Source of the DNA: Pseudomonas sp. PB106
GTDB taxonomy: Bacteria > Pseudomonadota > Gammaproteobacteria > Pseudomonadales > Pseudomonadaceae
Direction of reading: 5' to 3'
Length of the DNA stretch: 64,000 nucleotides
NCBI RefSeq assembly: GCF_009764645.1
Contig: NZ_RWIM01000099.1
Location: 1-64,000 of the forward strand
Made by a program: the position numbers and the translations under genes
The notes under the pieces: generated by a model
The model's database searches: none
The model's input: only the letters and a program-made list of their open reading frames with translations
Told to the model about the DNA's origin: nothing
Part shown: positions 1 through 9,322 of the stretch, in pieces
How the letters are laid out: each line of letters begins with the position of its first letter
How positions within the stretch are numbered: position 1 is the stretch's first letter

Positions 1-492
1 GGCGGCTGGCCGGAAGCGGCGTTGAGCGAAATCCTCCTGGCCGGCCCCGGTGTCGGCGAACTGCAACTGGTCTGGCCGACGCTGGCGCGATTGGCGGCGG
101 CGGGCGAGCGCATCGTCCTGGTGGCGCCGCCGTTCGTGCCGTACCCGCAGGCGTGGGAAAACGCCGGGGTCGATCTGCGTCAGTTGTCAGTGATTCAAGC
201 CAGTGAGCGCGATGCTTTGTGGGCGGCGGAACAGTGTTTGCGTTCCGGCAGTTGCGGCGCGGTGCTGTGCTGGCCACACAAGGCTGATGACCGCGCGTTG
301 CGACGTTTGCAGGTGGCCGCAGAAACCGGCCAGACCCTGGCATTCGCCTGGCGCCCGTTGAGCGAAGCGGTCAACCCGTCACCGGCGGCGCTGCGCATTG
401 CCATCGATTCCAAACCTGCACAGTTGCGCGTCCTCAAGTGCCGTGGCGGTTTGGCGCGTACGGCACCGATTGCCTTTGCCGTGGGTCACTGA
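1..492 (+). CDS. imuA: ImuA, translesion synthesis accessory protein (5' end outside window)
   Basis: This is the C-terminal part of a SulA/RecA-like ImuA protein. The reading frame is open from base 1 (GGWPEAALSEILL), so the true start lies upstream and the TTG at 22 is not the start. The fragment of about 163 residues matches the end of ImuA, which works with ImuB and the DnaE2 polymerase (ImuC) in damage-induced mutagenic bypass. The stop is 7 bases before imuB, and imuA-imuB-dnaE2 is the usual operon order. SOS/LexA control is known for the family, but the promoter is not in this window. Confidence 0.88.
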   Translation, partial: GGWPEAALSEILLAGPGVGELQLVWPTLARLAAAGERIVLVAPPFVPYPQAWENAGVDLRQLSVIQASERDALWAAEQCLRSGSCGAVLCWPHKADDRALRRLQVAAETGQTLAFAWRPLSEAVNPSPAALRIAIDSKPAQLRVLKCRGGLARTAPIAFAVGH

Positions 493-499
493 GGTCGCC

Positions 500-1915
500 A
501 TGCGCTGGGTCTGTATTCTCTTTCCGCAATTGGCCTTGGACGCCGTGCTGCGTCAGCGTCCTGATCCTGAGGAACCGTTGGTGCTGCTCAGCGGCCCGGC
601 TCAGCGGCGGGTGCTGCAAGCGGTCAATCCGGCGGCGCGCAAACTCGGCTTGCGTGCCGGCCAGTCGATGACTGCTGCGCAGGCGATGAGCAAAGGTTTT
701 GCCACCGCCGATTACGAAGCCGCCGAGGTCGAGCACTGGCAGCAGTTTCTCGCCGCGTGGGCCTACGGTTTCAGTGCGCAGGTCAGCGTGCATTATCCGC
801 GCACCGTGGTGTTCGAGATCGAATCGAGCTTGGGTCTGTTCGGTTCCTGGGCGCAGTTCGAAGCGCGCCTGCGCAAGGAACTGACGGACCTGGGCTTTCG
901 CCATCGCATCGTCGCCGCACCGAATCCAGTGGCGGCGCGGGTGCTGGCCAATGCTTACGACGGCTTGGTGGTGCCGGACGCCGAGGCCTTGCAGCATCAC
1001 CTCGGCCAGTTGCCTGTCGACCGGGTCGGGCTGGAGCCGAATGTGGCGACGGCGCTGTCGCGAATGGGCCTGCGCAATCTCAATCAGGTGCAGAGCCTGC
1101 CGCGTCAGGCGCTGGCCCGACGTTTCGAAGCGCAGATGCTCAAGCACCTCGACACCTTGTTCGGTGCGCGTCCGTTGGCGCTGGAGTTCTACCTGCCGCC
1201 GGATCGCTTTGATGTACGCATTGAACTCAATTTCGACGTGCAATCCCATCAGGCGCTGCTGTTCCCGTTACGCCGTTTGACCGGCGATCTGTCGGCGTTC
1301 CTCTGCGGGCGCGACAGCGGCGTGCAGCGTTTCGATCTGCATCTGGAACACGCCGGGCTGCCGGACACTGTCATCAAGGTCGGCCTGCTCAGCGCCGAGC
1401 GTGATCCGGCGATGCTCTTCGAACTGGCCCGTGGGCGCCTGGAACAAGTGCAGGTCGAGGCGCCGGTGCGCGGTTTTCGCCTGCGTGCCGAGGACTTGCC
1501 GAGCTTCGTCCCGCAGTTTCAGGAACTGTTCGACGACCGTCCGCAGCAGACCTTGCCCTGGGAGCAATTGCGCGAACGCCTGCGCGCACGGCTGGGCGAT
1601 GACGCCGTGCAGGGGCTGCGCTTTCAGGCCGATCATCGCCCCGAGTGCGCGTGGCAGCATGGCGTCGATAAACAGCGTTGCGCCGCGCTGCCGGGTGTCC
1701 ATCGTCCGGGCTGGTTGCTCGGCGAGCCACAAAGCGTGCCGCACGGTTCGGCGCAGATTCTCATGGGCCCGGAACGCATCGAATCGGGCTGGTGGGACGG
1801 TGACGATGTGCGCCGCGATTATTACCTGATCCAGAACCGCGCCGGGCAGCAGGGCTGGGCGTATCGCGCGGTGGGTGAGGACGGTCCGTTGTGGCTGCAG
1901 GGCTGGTTTGCATGA
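500..1915 (+). CDS. imuB: ImuB, catalytically atypical Y-family polymerase homologue
   Basis: A protein of 471 residues beginning [17 protein letters not shown], the normal ImuB/DinP-like N-terminus. The ATG at 500 is preferred to an in-frame ATG at 398, which would overlap imuA by 95 bases. ImuB proteins have the Y-family fold but lack polymerase activity. They act as a hub binding the beta clamp, ImuA and DnaE2. A clamp-binding-like QxLPW segment (QQTLPW) is visible around residue 348. The last bases overlap the dnaE2 start as ATGA, indicating translational coupling. Confidence 0.92.
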   Translation: MRWVCILFPQLALDAVLRQRPDPEEPLVLLSGPAQRRVLQAVNPAARKLGLRAGQSMTAAQAMSKGFATADYEAAEVEHWQQFLAAWAYGFSAQVSVHYPRTVVFEIESSLGLFGSWAQFEARLRKELTDLGFRHRIVAAPNPVAARVLANAYDGLVVPDAEALQHHLGQLPVDRVGLEPNVATALSRMGLRNLNQVQSLPRQALARRFEAQMLKHLDTLFGARPLALEFYLPPDRFDVRIELNFDVQSHQALLFPLRRLTGDLSAFLCGRDSGVQRFDLHLEHAGLPDTVIKVGLLSAERDPAMLFELARGRLEQVQVEAPVRGFRLRAEDLPSFVPQFQELFDDRPQQTLPWEQLRERLRARLGDDAVQGLRFQADHRPECAWQHGVDKQRCAALPGVHRPGWLLGEPQSVPHGSAQILMGPERIESGWWDGDDVRRDYYLIQNRAGQQGWAYRAVGEDGPLWLQGWFA

Positions 1916-4900
1916 ACGACGGCTATGCCGAGTTGCACTGCCTGTCGAACTTCAGTTTCCAGCGCGGTGCCTCCAGTGCCCTTGAGCTGTTCCAGCGTGC
2001 GAAAAAGCACGGCTATCAGGCGCTGGCGATCACTGATGAATGCACGCTGGCCGGGATCGTTCGCGCCTGGCAAGCGGCAAAATCGGTTGAGCTGGCGCTG
2101 ATCATCGGCAGTGAAGTGCGCATCGAAAACGGCCCGAAACTGGTGCTGCTGGTGGAGAATCTGGCGGGTTATCAGGCCCTGTGCGGTTTGATTACCCGTG
2201 CGCGGCGGCGCACACAGAAAGGCCAGTATCAGGTGCTGCGCGAAGATTTCAGCGAGCCGCAACAGGGGCTGCTGGTGTTGTGGGTGCCGGACGCACTCGA
2301 TGAGGTGGAGGAGGGCCGCTGGCTCAAGCAAACCTTCGGCGAACGCCTGTGGCTGGCGGTGCAGTTGCATCGCGGCCAGGACGATCAGCAGCGCCTGGCG
2401 AGGTTGTTGAGTCTGGCCGCCGAGTTGCAGATTCCGGCCGTGGCCAGCGGCGACGTGCACATGCACGCCCGAGGCCGACGCGCCTTGCAGGACACCATGA
2501 CCGCGATCCGCCATCACGTGCCGGTGGCTGAGGCCGGGTTGCGCCTGCATCCCAATGGCGAGCGGCATTTGCGCAGTGTCGAGGTGTTGCAGGGGCTATA
2601 TCCCCAGGACTTGCTCGATGAATCGGTGAGTCTGGCCCGACGCTGTATCTTCGATCTGGGCGAATTGCGATATCAGTATCCGAAAGAACTGGTGCCTGAG
2701 GGGCACAGTGCGAGTTCCTGGCTAAGGCAACTGACCAAGGAAGGCATCGCCTGGCGCTGGAAGAAAGGTGCGCCTTTCAAGGTGCTGAGGCAGATCAACA
2801 AGGAGCTGAAGCTGATTGCCGAACTCGGCTACGAAAGCTATTTCCTCACCGTGCACGACGTGGTGCGCTTCGCTCGCGGCGAGCACATCCTGTGTCAGGG
2901 GCGCGGTTCGGCGGCCAACTCGGCGGTGTGTTTTGCCTTGGGCATCACCGAGATCGACCCCGACCACACCACGTTGCTGTTCGAACGTTTCATGTCGAAA
3001 GAGCGCAATGAGCCGCCGGACATCGACGTCGATTTCGAGCACGAACGGCGCGAAGAAGTCCTGCAATACGTGTTTCGCCGTTACGGCCGTGGTCGCGCGG
3101 CGCTGACGGCGGTGGTCAGCACCTACCACGCCGCCGGTGCGGTGCGCGATGTGGCCAAGGCCTTGGGCCTGCCGCCAGATCAGATCAACTCACTGGCCGA
3201 TTGCTGCGGCCACTGGAGCGATGAAACACCGCCGCTGGAACGCTTGCTCGAGGGAGGCTTCGATCCTGAAAGCCCGGTGCTGCGCCGGGTGCTGAGCCTG
3301 ACCGGGCAACTGATCGGTTTCCCCCGGCACCTGTCGCAACATCCCGGCGGCTTCGTGATTTCCGAAGAGCCGCTGGACACGCTGGTGCCGGTCGAGAACG
3401 CGGCCATGGTTGATCGCACGATCATTCAGTGGGACAAGGATGATCTCGACGCGGTCGGCCTGCTCAAGGTGGATATCCTCGCCCTCGGCATGCTCAGTGC
3501 GATTCGTCGCTGCTTCGATCTGCTGCGCCGGCATCGGCATCAGGACTTGAGCCTGGCGACGATTCCACCCGAAGACAAACCGACCTACGAAATGATCACT
3601 CGCGCCGACACCGTCGGCGTGTTCCAGATCGAGTCGCGGGCACAGATGTCGATGCTGCCGCGCCTGAAACCGGCGACGTTCTACGATCTGGTGATTGAGG
3701 TGGCCATCGTCCGTCCGGGGCCGATTCAGGGCGGCATGGTGCATCCGTACCTGCGCCGCCGAAATAAAGAAGAAAAAGAAACCTACCCATCGCCGGAGCT
3801 GGAAGTGGTGCTCAAACGCACCCTCGGCGTACCGCTGTTTCAGGAACAGGTGATGCAGATCGCCATCGTCGCCGCCGATTACAGCCCCGGCGAGGCCGAT
3901 CAATTGCGTCGCTCCATGGCCGCGTGGAAGCGCCACGGCGGCCTCGAACCGCACAAGGAGCGCCTCGCTGCCGGCATGAAGAAAAACGGCTACACGCCAG
4001 AATTCGCCGCGCAGATTTTCGAGCAGATCAAAGGCTTTGGCAGCTACGGCTTTCCCGAGTCCCACGCCGCCAGTTTCGCCTTGCTGACCTACGCCAGTTG
4101 CTGGCTCAAGTGCCACGAACCGGCGGCGTTTGCCTGTGCGCTGATCAACAGTTGGCCGATGGGTTTCTACAGCCCCGATCAGATTCTGCAGGATGCGCGC
4201 CGGCATCAATTGCAGATTCGCCCGGTGGACGTGCGCGCCAGTGACTGGGATTGCAGCCTGGAAACCATTACGGCGGCGCAACCGGCGATTCGTATGGGCC
4301 TGCGGATGATCAAGGGCTTTCGCGAGGACGATGCTCGGCGTATCGAGGCGGCGCGGGCGCGCGGGGCGTTTGCCGATGTCGCCGATTTGGGTGAACGGGC
4401 CGCACTCGACAGTCGGGCGCAGGCGTTGCTGGCCGATTCCGGTGCGTTACGCGGTCTGGCCGGGCACCGGCATCGGGCGCGCTGGGAAGTCGCCGGGGTG
4501 CAGAAACAGCTTGGCTTGTTCGCCGGGCTGCCGAGCCAGGAGGAGGCCGACGTGGTGCTGCCCAAACCGAGTGTCGGTGAGGATTTGCATGCGGACTACA
4601 CCACCATCGGCACTACGCTGGGCCCACATCCACTGGCGCTGTTGCGCGGCGAATTGAAAGCGCGACGCTGCCGCAGTTCGCAGGAGTTGCTCGACGTTGA
4701 GCACGGCAGACCTGTGAGCATCGCCGGTCTGGTGACCGGGCGCCAACGACCGGGCACTGCCAGCGGCGTGACCTTCGTGACCCTGGAAGATGAGTTCGGC
4801 AACGTCAACGTGGTGGTCTGGCGCGACCTGGCCGAGCGCCAACGGCAAGTGCTGGTCGGCTCGCAACTGCTCAGGGTCGATGGCCGCTGGGAGCGCGAGG

Positions 4901-4989
4901 GCGACGTGCGCCATTTGATTGCCGGACGTCTGAGTGATCTCAGCCCATTGCTCAATGGCATTCGCGTACAGAGCCGCGATTTCCATTAG
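1912..4989 (+). CDS. dnaE2: Error-prone DNA polymerase III alpha subunit DnaE2 (ImuC)
   Basis: A protein of 1025 residues, normal for DnaE2. The start at 1912 overlaps the imuB stop (ATGA) and gives [16 protein letters not shown], a PHP-domain start. The PHP domain fills roughly residues 1-210. The C-family polymerase core follows, with [10 protein letters not shown] and the catalytic [12 protein letters not shown] segment near residues 360-385. A C-terminal OB-fold lies around residues 930-1010 ([13 protein letters not shown]...[15 protein letters not shown]). It is the catalytic subunit of the ImuA-ImuB-DnaE2 mutasome, which copies damaged DNA with low fidelity. The gene is intact and last in the operon. 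Confidence 0.95.
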   Translation: MNDGYAELHCLSNFSFQRGASSALELFQRAKKHGYQALAITDECTLAGIVRAWQAAKSVELALIIGSEVRIENGPKLVLLVENLAGYQALCGLITRARRRTQKGQYQVLREDFSEPQQGLLVLWVPDALDEVEEGRWLKQTFGERLWLAVQLHRGQDDQQRLARLLSLAAELQIPAVASGDVHMHARGRRALQDTMTAIRHHVPVAEAGLRLHPNGERHLRSVEVLQGLYPQDLLDESVSLARRCIFDLGELRYQYPKELVPEGHSASSWLRQLTKEGIAWRWKKGAPFKVLRQINKELKLIAELGYESYFLTVHDVVRFARGEHILCQGRGSAANSAVCFALGITEIDPDHTTLLFERFMSKERNEPPDIDVDFEHERREEVLQYVFRRYGRGRAALTAVVSTYHAAGAVRDVAKALGLPPDQINSLADCCGHWSDETPPLERLLEGGFDPESPVLRRVLSLTGQLIGFPRHLSQHPGGFVISEEPLDTLVPVENAAMVDRTIIQWDKDDLDAVGLLKVDILALGMLSAIRRCFDLLRRHRHQDLSLATIPPEDKPTYEMITRADTVGVFQIESRAQMSMLPRLKPATFYDLVIEVAIVRPGPIQGGMVHPYLRRRNKEEKETYPSPELEVVLKRTLGVPLFQEQVMQIAIVAADYSPGEADQLRRSMAAWKRHGGLEPHKERLAAGMKKNGYTPEFAAQIFEQIKGFGSYGFPESHAASFALLTYASCWLKCHEPAAFACALINSWPMGFYSPDQILQDARRHQLQIRPVDVRASDWDCSLETITAAQPAIRMGLRMIKGFREDDARRIEAARARGAFADVADLGERAALDSRAQALLADSGALRGLAGHRHRARWEVAGVQKQLGLFAGLPSQEEADVVLPKPSVGEDLHADYTTIGTTLGPHPLALLRGELKARRCRSSQELLDVEHGRPVSIAGLVTGRQRPGTASGVTFVTLEDEFGNVNVVVWRDLAERQRQVLVGSQLLRVDGRWEREGDVRHLIAGRLSDLSPLLNGIRVQSRDFH

Positions 4990-5002
4990 CGCGCCCTGAT
5001 CT

Positions 5003-5106
5003 GATCGTTCCCACGCTCTGCGTGGTAACGCCTCCCGTGACGCTCCGCGTCACAGCGGACGCGGAGCGTCCGTGGCTGCATTCCCACGCAGAGCGTGGGA
5101 ACGATC
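5003..5106. repeat. 104-bp palindromic intergenic repeat, copy 1
   Basis: The ends are inverted copies (GATCGTTCCCACGC and GCGTGGGAACGATC), and a second nested palindrome (GACGCTCCGCGTC / GACGCGGAGCGTC) sits in the middle. A near-identical element of the same length lies at 7016-7119. This architecture matches the REP/IR-type extragenic repeats common in fluorescent pseudomonads. It lies between dnaE2 and the lipoprotein operon and could form a long cruciform or transcript hairpin. Confidence 0.88.
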
Positions 5107-5176
5107 AACAGTGGATTTGCGTACGGCCAATCCGAGCCAATTCATTGGCGTCAAAAATATCTGTTCGCAATGATGG

Positions 5177-5190
5177 CACTTTGGCATAAT
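5177..5190 (+). promoter_or_regulatory. Candidate extended -10 promoter of the lipoprotein operon
   Basis: TGGCATAAT at 5182-5190 resembles an extended -10 element about 70 bases before the GTG start at 5260. No convincing -35 hexamer stands at the standard spacing, so this is only a suggestion from sequence. Confidence 0.25.
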
Positions 5191-5259
5191 GCCAACCCTT
5201 TTCAGCCCCTGTACCGCATTGCCGTGCCGGGACACCCCCGTTTTCAAAAGGAATACCCA

Positions 5260-5952
5260 GTGAGAATGATCTCCCGGATGCTGGTTTCAGGCGTGGCGAT
5301 TGCCGTGCTTGGCACCCTTGCCACCACACTCTCCGGTTGCGCCACGGAAAGCTCCCGCGCCTTGCCGGTGGCCAAGGTTGAAAGCGCTTCGCAGATCTGG
5401 ACCGGCGTTCGCGTGCCAATGGCGGTGGGCAAGTTCGACAACCGCTCCAGCTACATGCGCGGGATCTTCTCTGACGGCGTCGACCGTCTCGGCGGCCAGG
5501 CCAAGACAATCCTGATCACTCACTTGCAGCAGACCAACCGCTTCAGCGTGCTGGATCGCGACAACATGGGCGAAATCCAGCAAGAAGCGGCCATCAAAGG
5601 CCAGGCCCAGCGCCTCAAAGGTGCTGATTACGTGGTCACCGGTGACGTCACCGAGTTCGGTCGCAAAGAGACCGGCGATCACCAGTTGTTCGGCATTCTC
5701 GGCCGTGGCAAGACCCAGGTCGCTTACGCCAAAGTGAACCTGAACATCGTCAATATCAGTACCTCCGAAGTGGTCTATTCGACCCAGGGCGCTGGCGAGT
5801 ACGCCTTGTCCAACCGCGAAATCATCGGCTTCGGCGGCACCGCTGCCTACGATTCGACCCTCAACGGCAAAGTACTGGACCTGGCCATGCGCGAGGCGAT
5901 CAATCGTCTGGTCGATGGCATGAACGCCGGTGCCTGGAAACCGGGCAACTGA
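5260..5952 (+). CDS. CsgG/HfaB-family outer-membrane lipoprotein
   Basis: A protein of 230 residues. The frame is open from 5095, but the GTG at 5260 follows an AAAAGGA ribosome site with about 7 bases spacing and starts directly before a lipoprotein signal (hydrophobic stretch, then LSGC), so it is chosen. The body (VAVGKFDNRSSY-like, RFSVLDRDNMGEI, GADYVVTGDVTEFG, KVNLNIVNISTSEV) is CsgG-like. Family members form or assist outer-membrane secretion or assembly complexes. Here the gene heads a three-lipoprotein operon with DUF4810 and DUF799 proteins, a set conserved in proteobacteria. The transported substrate is unknown. No curli genes are nearby. Confidence 0.85.
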   Translation: MRMISRMLVSGVAIAVLGTLATTLSGCATESSRALPVAKVESASQIWTGVRVPMAVGKFDNRSSYMRGIFSDGVDRLGGQAKTILITHLQQTNRFSVLDRDNMGEIQQEAAIKGQAQRLKGADYVVTGDVTEFGRKETGDHQLFGILGRGKTQVAYAKVNLNIVNISTSEVVYSTQGAGEYALSNREIIGFGGTAAYDSTLNGKVLDLAMREAINRLVDGMNAGAWKPGN

Positions 5953-5980
5953 TCGACGCCCATTGCAAGGAGCAATACCC

Positions 5981-6349
5981 ATGAATCTGACTTTGTCGCG
6001 CTCGCTGATGGCGCTGACGCTGGCCGCCAGCGCCTTGCTGGCCGGTTGCAGCAGCCCGCAAACCCTGTACCAGTGGGAAGGCTACGAGCCCCAGGTCTAC
6101 GAATATTTCAAAGGCGAGGAGCCGAAAGAGGCCCAGGCCGAAGCGCTGGAACGCGATCTGCAAAAGATCCGCTCCACCGGCAAAGCCGTCCCGCCGGGCT
6201 ATCACGCGCACTTGGGCCTGCTCTACCTGAGCATGGGCAAGGACGATCAGATGGTGCAGCAGTTCAACACCGAGAAAAGCCTGTTCCCCGAGTCCGGCAC
6301 GTACATGGATTTTCTGCTTAAAAACGCCAAGGCCGGAGTCGTGCAATGA
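5981..6349 (+). CDS. DUF4810 lipoprotein
   Basis: A protein of 122 residues starting at the ATG at 5981 after an AAGGAG site. It has a lipoprotein signal ending LLAGCSS. The mature part (LYQWEGYEPQVYEYFKGE... YHAHLGLLYLSMGK) fits DUF4810, with TPR-like helical character near residues 75-115. It lies 28 bases after the CsgG-like gene and its stop overlaps the next start (ATGA), so the three are surely co-translated. It is probably a periplasmic or outer-membrane accessory of the same complex. Its biochemical role is unknown. Confidence 0.85.
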   Translation: MNLTLSRSLMALTLAASALLAGCSSPQTLYQWEGYEPQVYEYFKGEEPKEAQAEALERDLQKIRSTGKAVPPGYHAHLGLLYLSMGKDDQMVQQFNTEKSLFPESGTYMDFLLKNAKAGVVQ

Positions 6350-7005
6350 TCTCGCGCACCTTGAAATTGCTGGCCGGCGCACTGGCTCTGACCCTGCTCG
6401 GTGGCTGTGTCGCGCCGAAGACCGTGGACTACTCGGCGTACAAACAGGCTCGGCCCAAGACCATTCTGGTGTTGCCACCGCTGAACACCTCGCCAGACGT
6501 GAAGGCGTCGTACAGCCTGTTGTCGCAAGTCACGTTTCCGCTGGCCGAAGCCGGTTATTACGTGTTGCCGATTGCGCTGGTGGACGAAACCTTCCGCCAG
6601 AACGGCCTGACCACGCCGGGTGACATTCATCAGGCACCGCCGCACAAGCTGCAGGAAATCTTCGGCGCGGACGCGGCGCTGTACATCACCGTGAGCGAAT
6701 ACGGCACGCGTTACATGGTGATCAGCAGCGAAACGGCAGTGACCGCTACGGCGAAACTGGTGGATCTGAAAAGCGGCACCACGCTGTGGACCGGAGCGGC
6801 GCGGGCGTCGAGCGAAGAGGGTGGCAACAATGGTGGCGGCGGTCTGATCGGCATGCTGATTACGGCGGCGGTGAAGCAGATCATCAACAGCTCCACCGAT
6901 GCCGGCTACCCGATTGCCGGTGTCGCGAGCAATCGCTTGCTGTCCGCCGGACATCCGGCGGGCCTGCTGTACGGCCCGCGTTCGCCGAAGTACGGCACGG
7001 ACTGA
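6346..7005 (+). CDS. DUF799 / GNA1162-family lipoprotein
   Basis: A protein of 219 residues with lipobox LGGC near residue 20. The body ([45 protein letters not shown]) is characteristic of DUF799, the family of the Neisseria lipoprotein GNA1162. A glycine-rich loop ([10 protein letters not shown]) lies near residue 160. Its structural relatives resemble TolB-N/anticodon-type folds and may recruit partners at the outer membrane. It is the third gene of the CsgG-DUF4810-DUF799 operon and is coupled to its predecessor through an ATGA overlap. The operon ends at the second 104-bp repeat. Confidence 0.87.
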   Translation: MISRTLKLLAGALALTLLGGCVAPKTVDYSAYKQARPKTILVLPPLNTSPDVKASYSLLSQVTFPLAEAGYYVLPIALVDETFRQNGLTTPGDIHQAPPHKLQEIFGADAALYITVSEYGTRYMVISSETAVTATAKLVDLKSGTTLWTGAARASSEEGGNNGGGGLIGMLITAAVKQIINSSTDAGYPIAGVASNRLLSAGHPAGLLYGPRSPKYGTD

Positions 7006-7015
7006 GCCTGGTAAT

Positions 7016-7119
7016 GATCGTTCCCACGCTCTGCGTGGGAACGCATCCCGTGACGCTCCGCGTCACAGTGGACGCAGAGCGTCCATGGCGGCATTCCCAC
7101 GCGGAGCGTGGGAACGATC
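7016..7119. repeat. 104-bp palindromic intergenic repeat, copy 2
   Basis: It has the same length and nested inverted structure as 5003-5106, with only scattered substitutions. Together the two copies bracket the lipoprotein operon exactly. It may act as a transcript-stabilising or terminating hairpin at the 3' end of the operon. Confidence 0.88.
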
Positions 7120-7154
7120 AGTAGGAGCTGCCGAAGGCTGCGATCTTTTGCTGT
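7120..7154. repeat. Single REP-like unit
   Basis: GTAGGAGCTGCCGAAGGCTG followed by CGATCTTTTG is the same unit that occurs as an inverted pair at 33794-33876. Here it is a lone copy directly after the 104-bp repeat and just beyond the 3' end of the flavin reductase gene. Confidence 0.75.
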
Positions 7155-7160
7155 TGGCGT

Positions 7161-7823
7161 TTATTTCGGGGCGGGCCAAAACCGCTCGCCACCCCCCGGC
7201 GCTTCCGTCCACGCTTGCAACGAGCGGGTCGGCAGGTCGAAGTAGTCACGGGTGCGTGCATAGCCATGGCCGCCCATACGCCCGATCGCATCCAGCCCCA
7301 ACTGATCGATGTACAGCGTCTTCGGATCGATCAGCTCATCGCGCACATGCGCCATCAACACCTCGCCAAAAATGATCTCCCGCGACTGGCCGATGTTCAG
7401 CGCCATCATCCGTCGGCACTCCAACGCCACCGGCGCTTCGCCGATGCGTGGGCATTTCACCGTGGTGCCGGCAATCGCCGTCAGCCCCGCAGCAGTCAAC
7501 TCATCGAAACCGGGTGCGAACGGCACGGCGCAGACGTTCATCGCCTCCACCAATGCATCGCTGACGATGTTCACGGTGAATTCCTGATTGAGCTGGATAT
7601 TGCGCGTGGTGTCTTTCGGGCTCTGATCGCCGTAGTTTTCCACGCCCAGGGCCAGAATCGGTGGGTCCGCCGACAGTGCATTGAAGAAACTGAACGGCGC
7701 GGCATTCACTCGGCCCTCGCCATCAATAGTGGTCACCAATGCGATGGGCCGGGGCACGACGCTGCCGATCAGGATCTTGTATTTTTCCCGGGGGCTGAGT
7801 TGGCTGAAATCAAAACTGTGCAT
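7161..7823 (-). CDS. Flavin reductase-like (FMN-binding split-barrel) protein
   Basis: A protein of 220 residues. The N-terminal half ([20 protein letters not shown]...[16 protein letters not shown]) is the flavin-binding split barrel of the flavin_reduct family, and [16 protein letters not shown] is typical of the second half. These proteins bind FMN. Some supply reduced flavin to a monooxygenase, others act alone. It is the last gene of the minus-strand operon, 11 bases after the amidohydrolase at 7835-9322, so it probably acts on the same imported substrate. No partner monooxygenase is encoded in the operon, so its reaction is open. Confidence 0.85.
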   Translation of the reverse strand: MHSFDFSQLSPREKYKILIGSVVPRPIALVTTIDGEGRVNAAPFSFFNALSADPPILALGVENYGDQSPKDTTRNIQLNQEFTVNIVSDALVEAMNVCAVPFAPGFDELTAAGLTAIAGTTVKCPRIGEAPVALECRRMMALNIGQSREIIFGEVLMAHVRDELIDPKTLYIDQLGLDAIGRMGGHGYARTRDYFDLPTRSLQAWTEAPGGGERFWPAPK

Positions 7824-7834
7824 GGCAAAAACCT

Positions 7835-9322
7835 CTAGGAAAGTGGATCGATTGCGCTCAACGGCGCCTCGGCGCTGTAGTCATCGGCGAACGGAATGGC
7901 GGGCTGGAACAGGGTTTTCCAGTCCGGTCGGCCCTCGGCCCGGTCGCTGTGGCTGCGCATGAGTTTTTCGTATTGGCGTTGCGCCTGCCGTTGCAGGGCG
8001 GGGTAGTCGACGCCGCTGACCTGACCGTCGTGCATCACGCAACGACCGTCGATATAACTGGCGATGCAGTCGTCGCCGCGCCCGGCCAATAACAGGTTTT
8101 TCAGGGGGTCGAACAGCGGTCCCAGATGCAGGCCGCGCAGGCTGAACACGGTGATGTCGGCCTTCGCGCCGGGGGCCAGTCGACCGAGGTCATCGCGACC
8201 CAGCGCCCGCGCACCACCGAGGGTGGCGGCGTTGTACAGATCGAGGCTGTTGGTCAGCGCAGGACCGCCTTCCATCAACCGCGCAATGTTCAGGCCGTGG
8301 CGCATGTTTTCCAGCAGATCCGCCGGCCAGGTGTCAGTGCCGAGGGCGAAGTTGATGCCCTTGGCGCGATAGCGACCGAATGAATTCAGCGCCTCGCCAT
8401 CGCGGGCAAATACCAGCGGGCAGTGCACCAGACTGGCCTCGGCATCCACCAGACGCTGCAAATCGTCATCGCCCGAGGTGTAGATGCCGTGGGGCAACAC
8501 GCTGCGAGGATTGAGCAGGTCCAGCTGTTTCAACCAGTTGATGGGCGACACGCCACGCAGGCGCAGGACCATTTCATATTCGCCCAGCGACTGGCAGCAA
8601 TGCAGGCGCAGTGGCGCTTGCAGTTCATTGTTCAGCTCGGCCGTGCGGCGCAATAGCGCCGGGGTGCAAGTCTGGATGCGATCAGGCAGCAACGCGCCGC
8701 GAATCAGCCCATTGTGGGCACCGTCGAAATCCTTGAAAAACCGTTCGGCCGCCGCCAATCCAGCCAGCCCCCGCTGTTCATCCCAGTGATGATCGAGGCT
8801 GCCGTCGGCGCGCCAGTAAGCCATGCCGCTCATGTAGCAGGGGCCGAGGTAAGTGCGCAGGCCGAGTTCACCGGCAACAGCCGCGACGGCAGCAAATTCG
8901 TCGTAGGTTTCCGCCCACTCGCGGTAGTACATCGAAGTGATCGGCATCGCCGTGGTGATGCCGTTGCGGATCAATTGGCTGAAGGCGTAGCGGTATTTGA
9001 ACAGCTCTTCTTCGGCGGTATACGTCTCACGCGGGCCGTGGGCCAAGTACTCTGACGACCACATGCGGCCCATGCCTTGTTCGTCGCCGTTGTCCAGCGT
9101 CAGCACGGTGGAATCGAGGTCGCCCAGGGCATCCAGATCAATGAAGCCGGGGCCGATCAACGCGTTGCCGTAGTCGATCCACTGATCCACCGGCCCCGCG
9201 TAACCGCGCCCGACAAACTCGATGCGCGACCCGGCAAACACCACTTCACCGTCGCGCCACAGCACATGCTGGGTGCCGTCGAAACCGACCACGCAACTGG
9301 CGCGCAGACCGATACGTTTCAC
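7835..9322 (-). CDS. Amidohydrolase-superfamily protein with degenerate first metal motif
   Basis: A protein of 495 residues, related to the chlorohydrolase / cytosine deaminase-like branch. At the usual GFIDxHxH site it reads GFIDLDAL (residues 59-66), so both metal-binding histidines of strand 1 are replaced. Later family sites remain visible: LRLHCCQS, LPHGIY and LGTDTW, plus the C-terminal ADITVFSL that returns to the small composite domain. The start overlaps the preceding gene by ATGA. Either it uses a different metal arrangement or it has another role. The substrate is probably a nitrogen compound imported by the adjacent ABC system. Confidence 0.82.
   Translation of the reverse strand: MKRIGLRASCVVGFDGTQHVLWRDGEVVFAGSRIEFVGRGYAGPVDQWIDYGNALIGPGFIDLDALGDLDSTVLTLDNGDEQGMGRMWSSEYLAHGPRETYTAEEELFKYRYAFSQLIRNGITTAMPITSMYYREWAETYDEFAAVAAVAGELGLRTYLGPCYMSGMAYWRADGSLDHHWDEQRGLAGLAAAERFFKDFDGAHNGLIRGALLPDRIQTCTPALLRRTAELNNELQAPLRLHCCQSLGEYEMVLRLRGVSPINWLKQLDLLNPRSVLPHGIYTSGDDDLQRLVDAEASLVHCPLVFARDGEALNSFGRYRAKGINFALGTDTWPADLLENMRHGLNIARLMEGGPALTNSLDLYNAATLGGARALGRDDLGRLAPGAKADITVFSLRGLHLGPLFDPLKNLLLAGRGDDCIASYIDGRCVMHDGQVSGVDYPALQRQAQRQYEKLMRSHSDRAEGRPDWKTLFQPAIPFADDYSAEAPLSAIDPLS

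Noticed and set aside
3190..4281. Minus-strand frame of 363 codons inside dnaE2
   Set aside because: Antisense shadow of the polymerase core; no start site support.
5003..5106. CRISPR-like repeat
   Set aside because: A single nested palindrome with no regular repeat-spacer series and no cas genes in the window.
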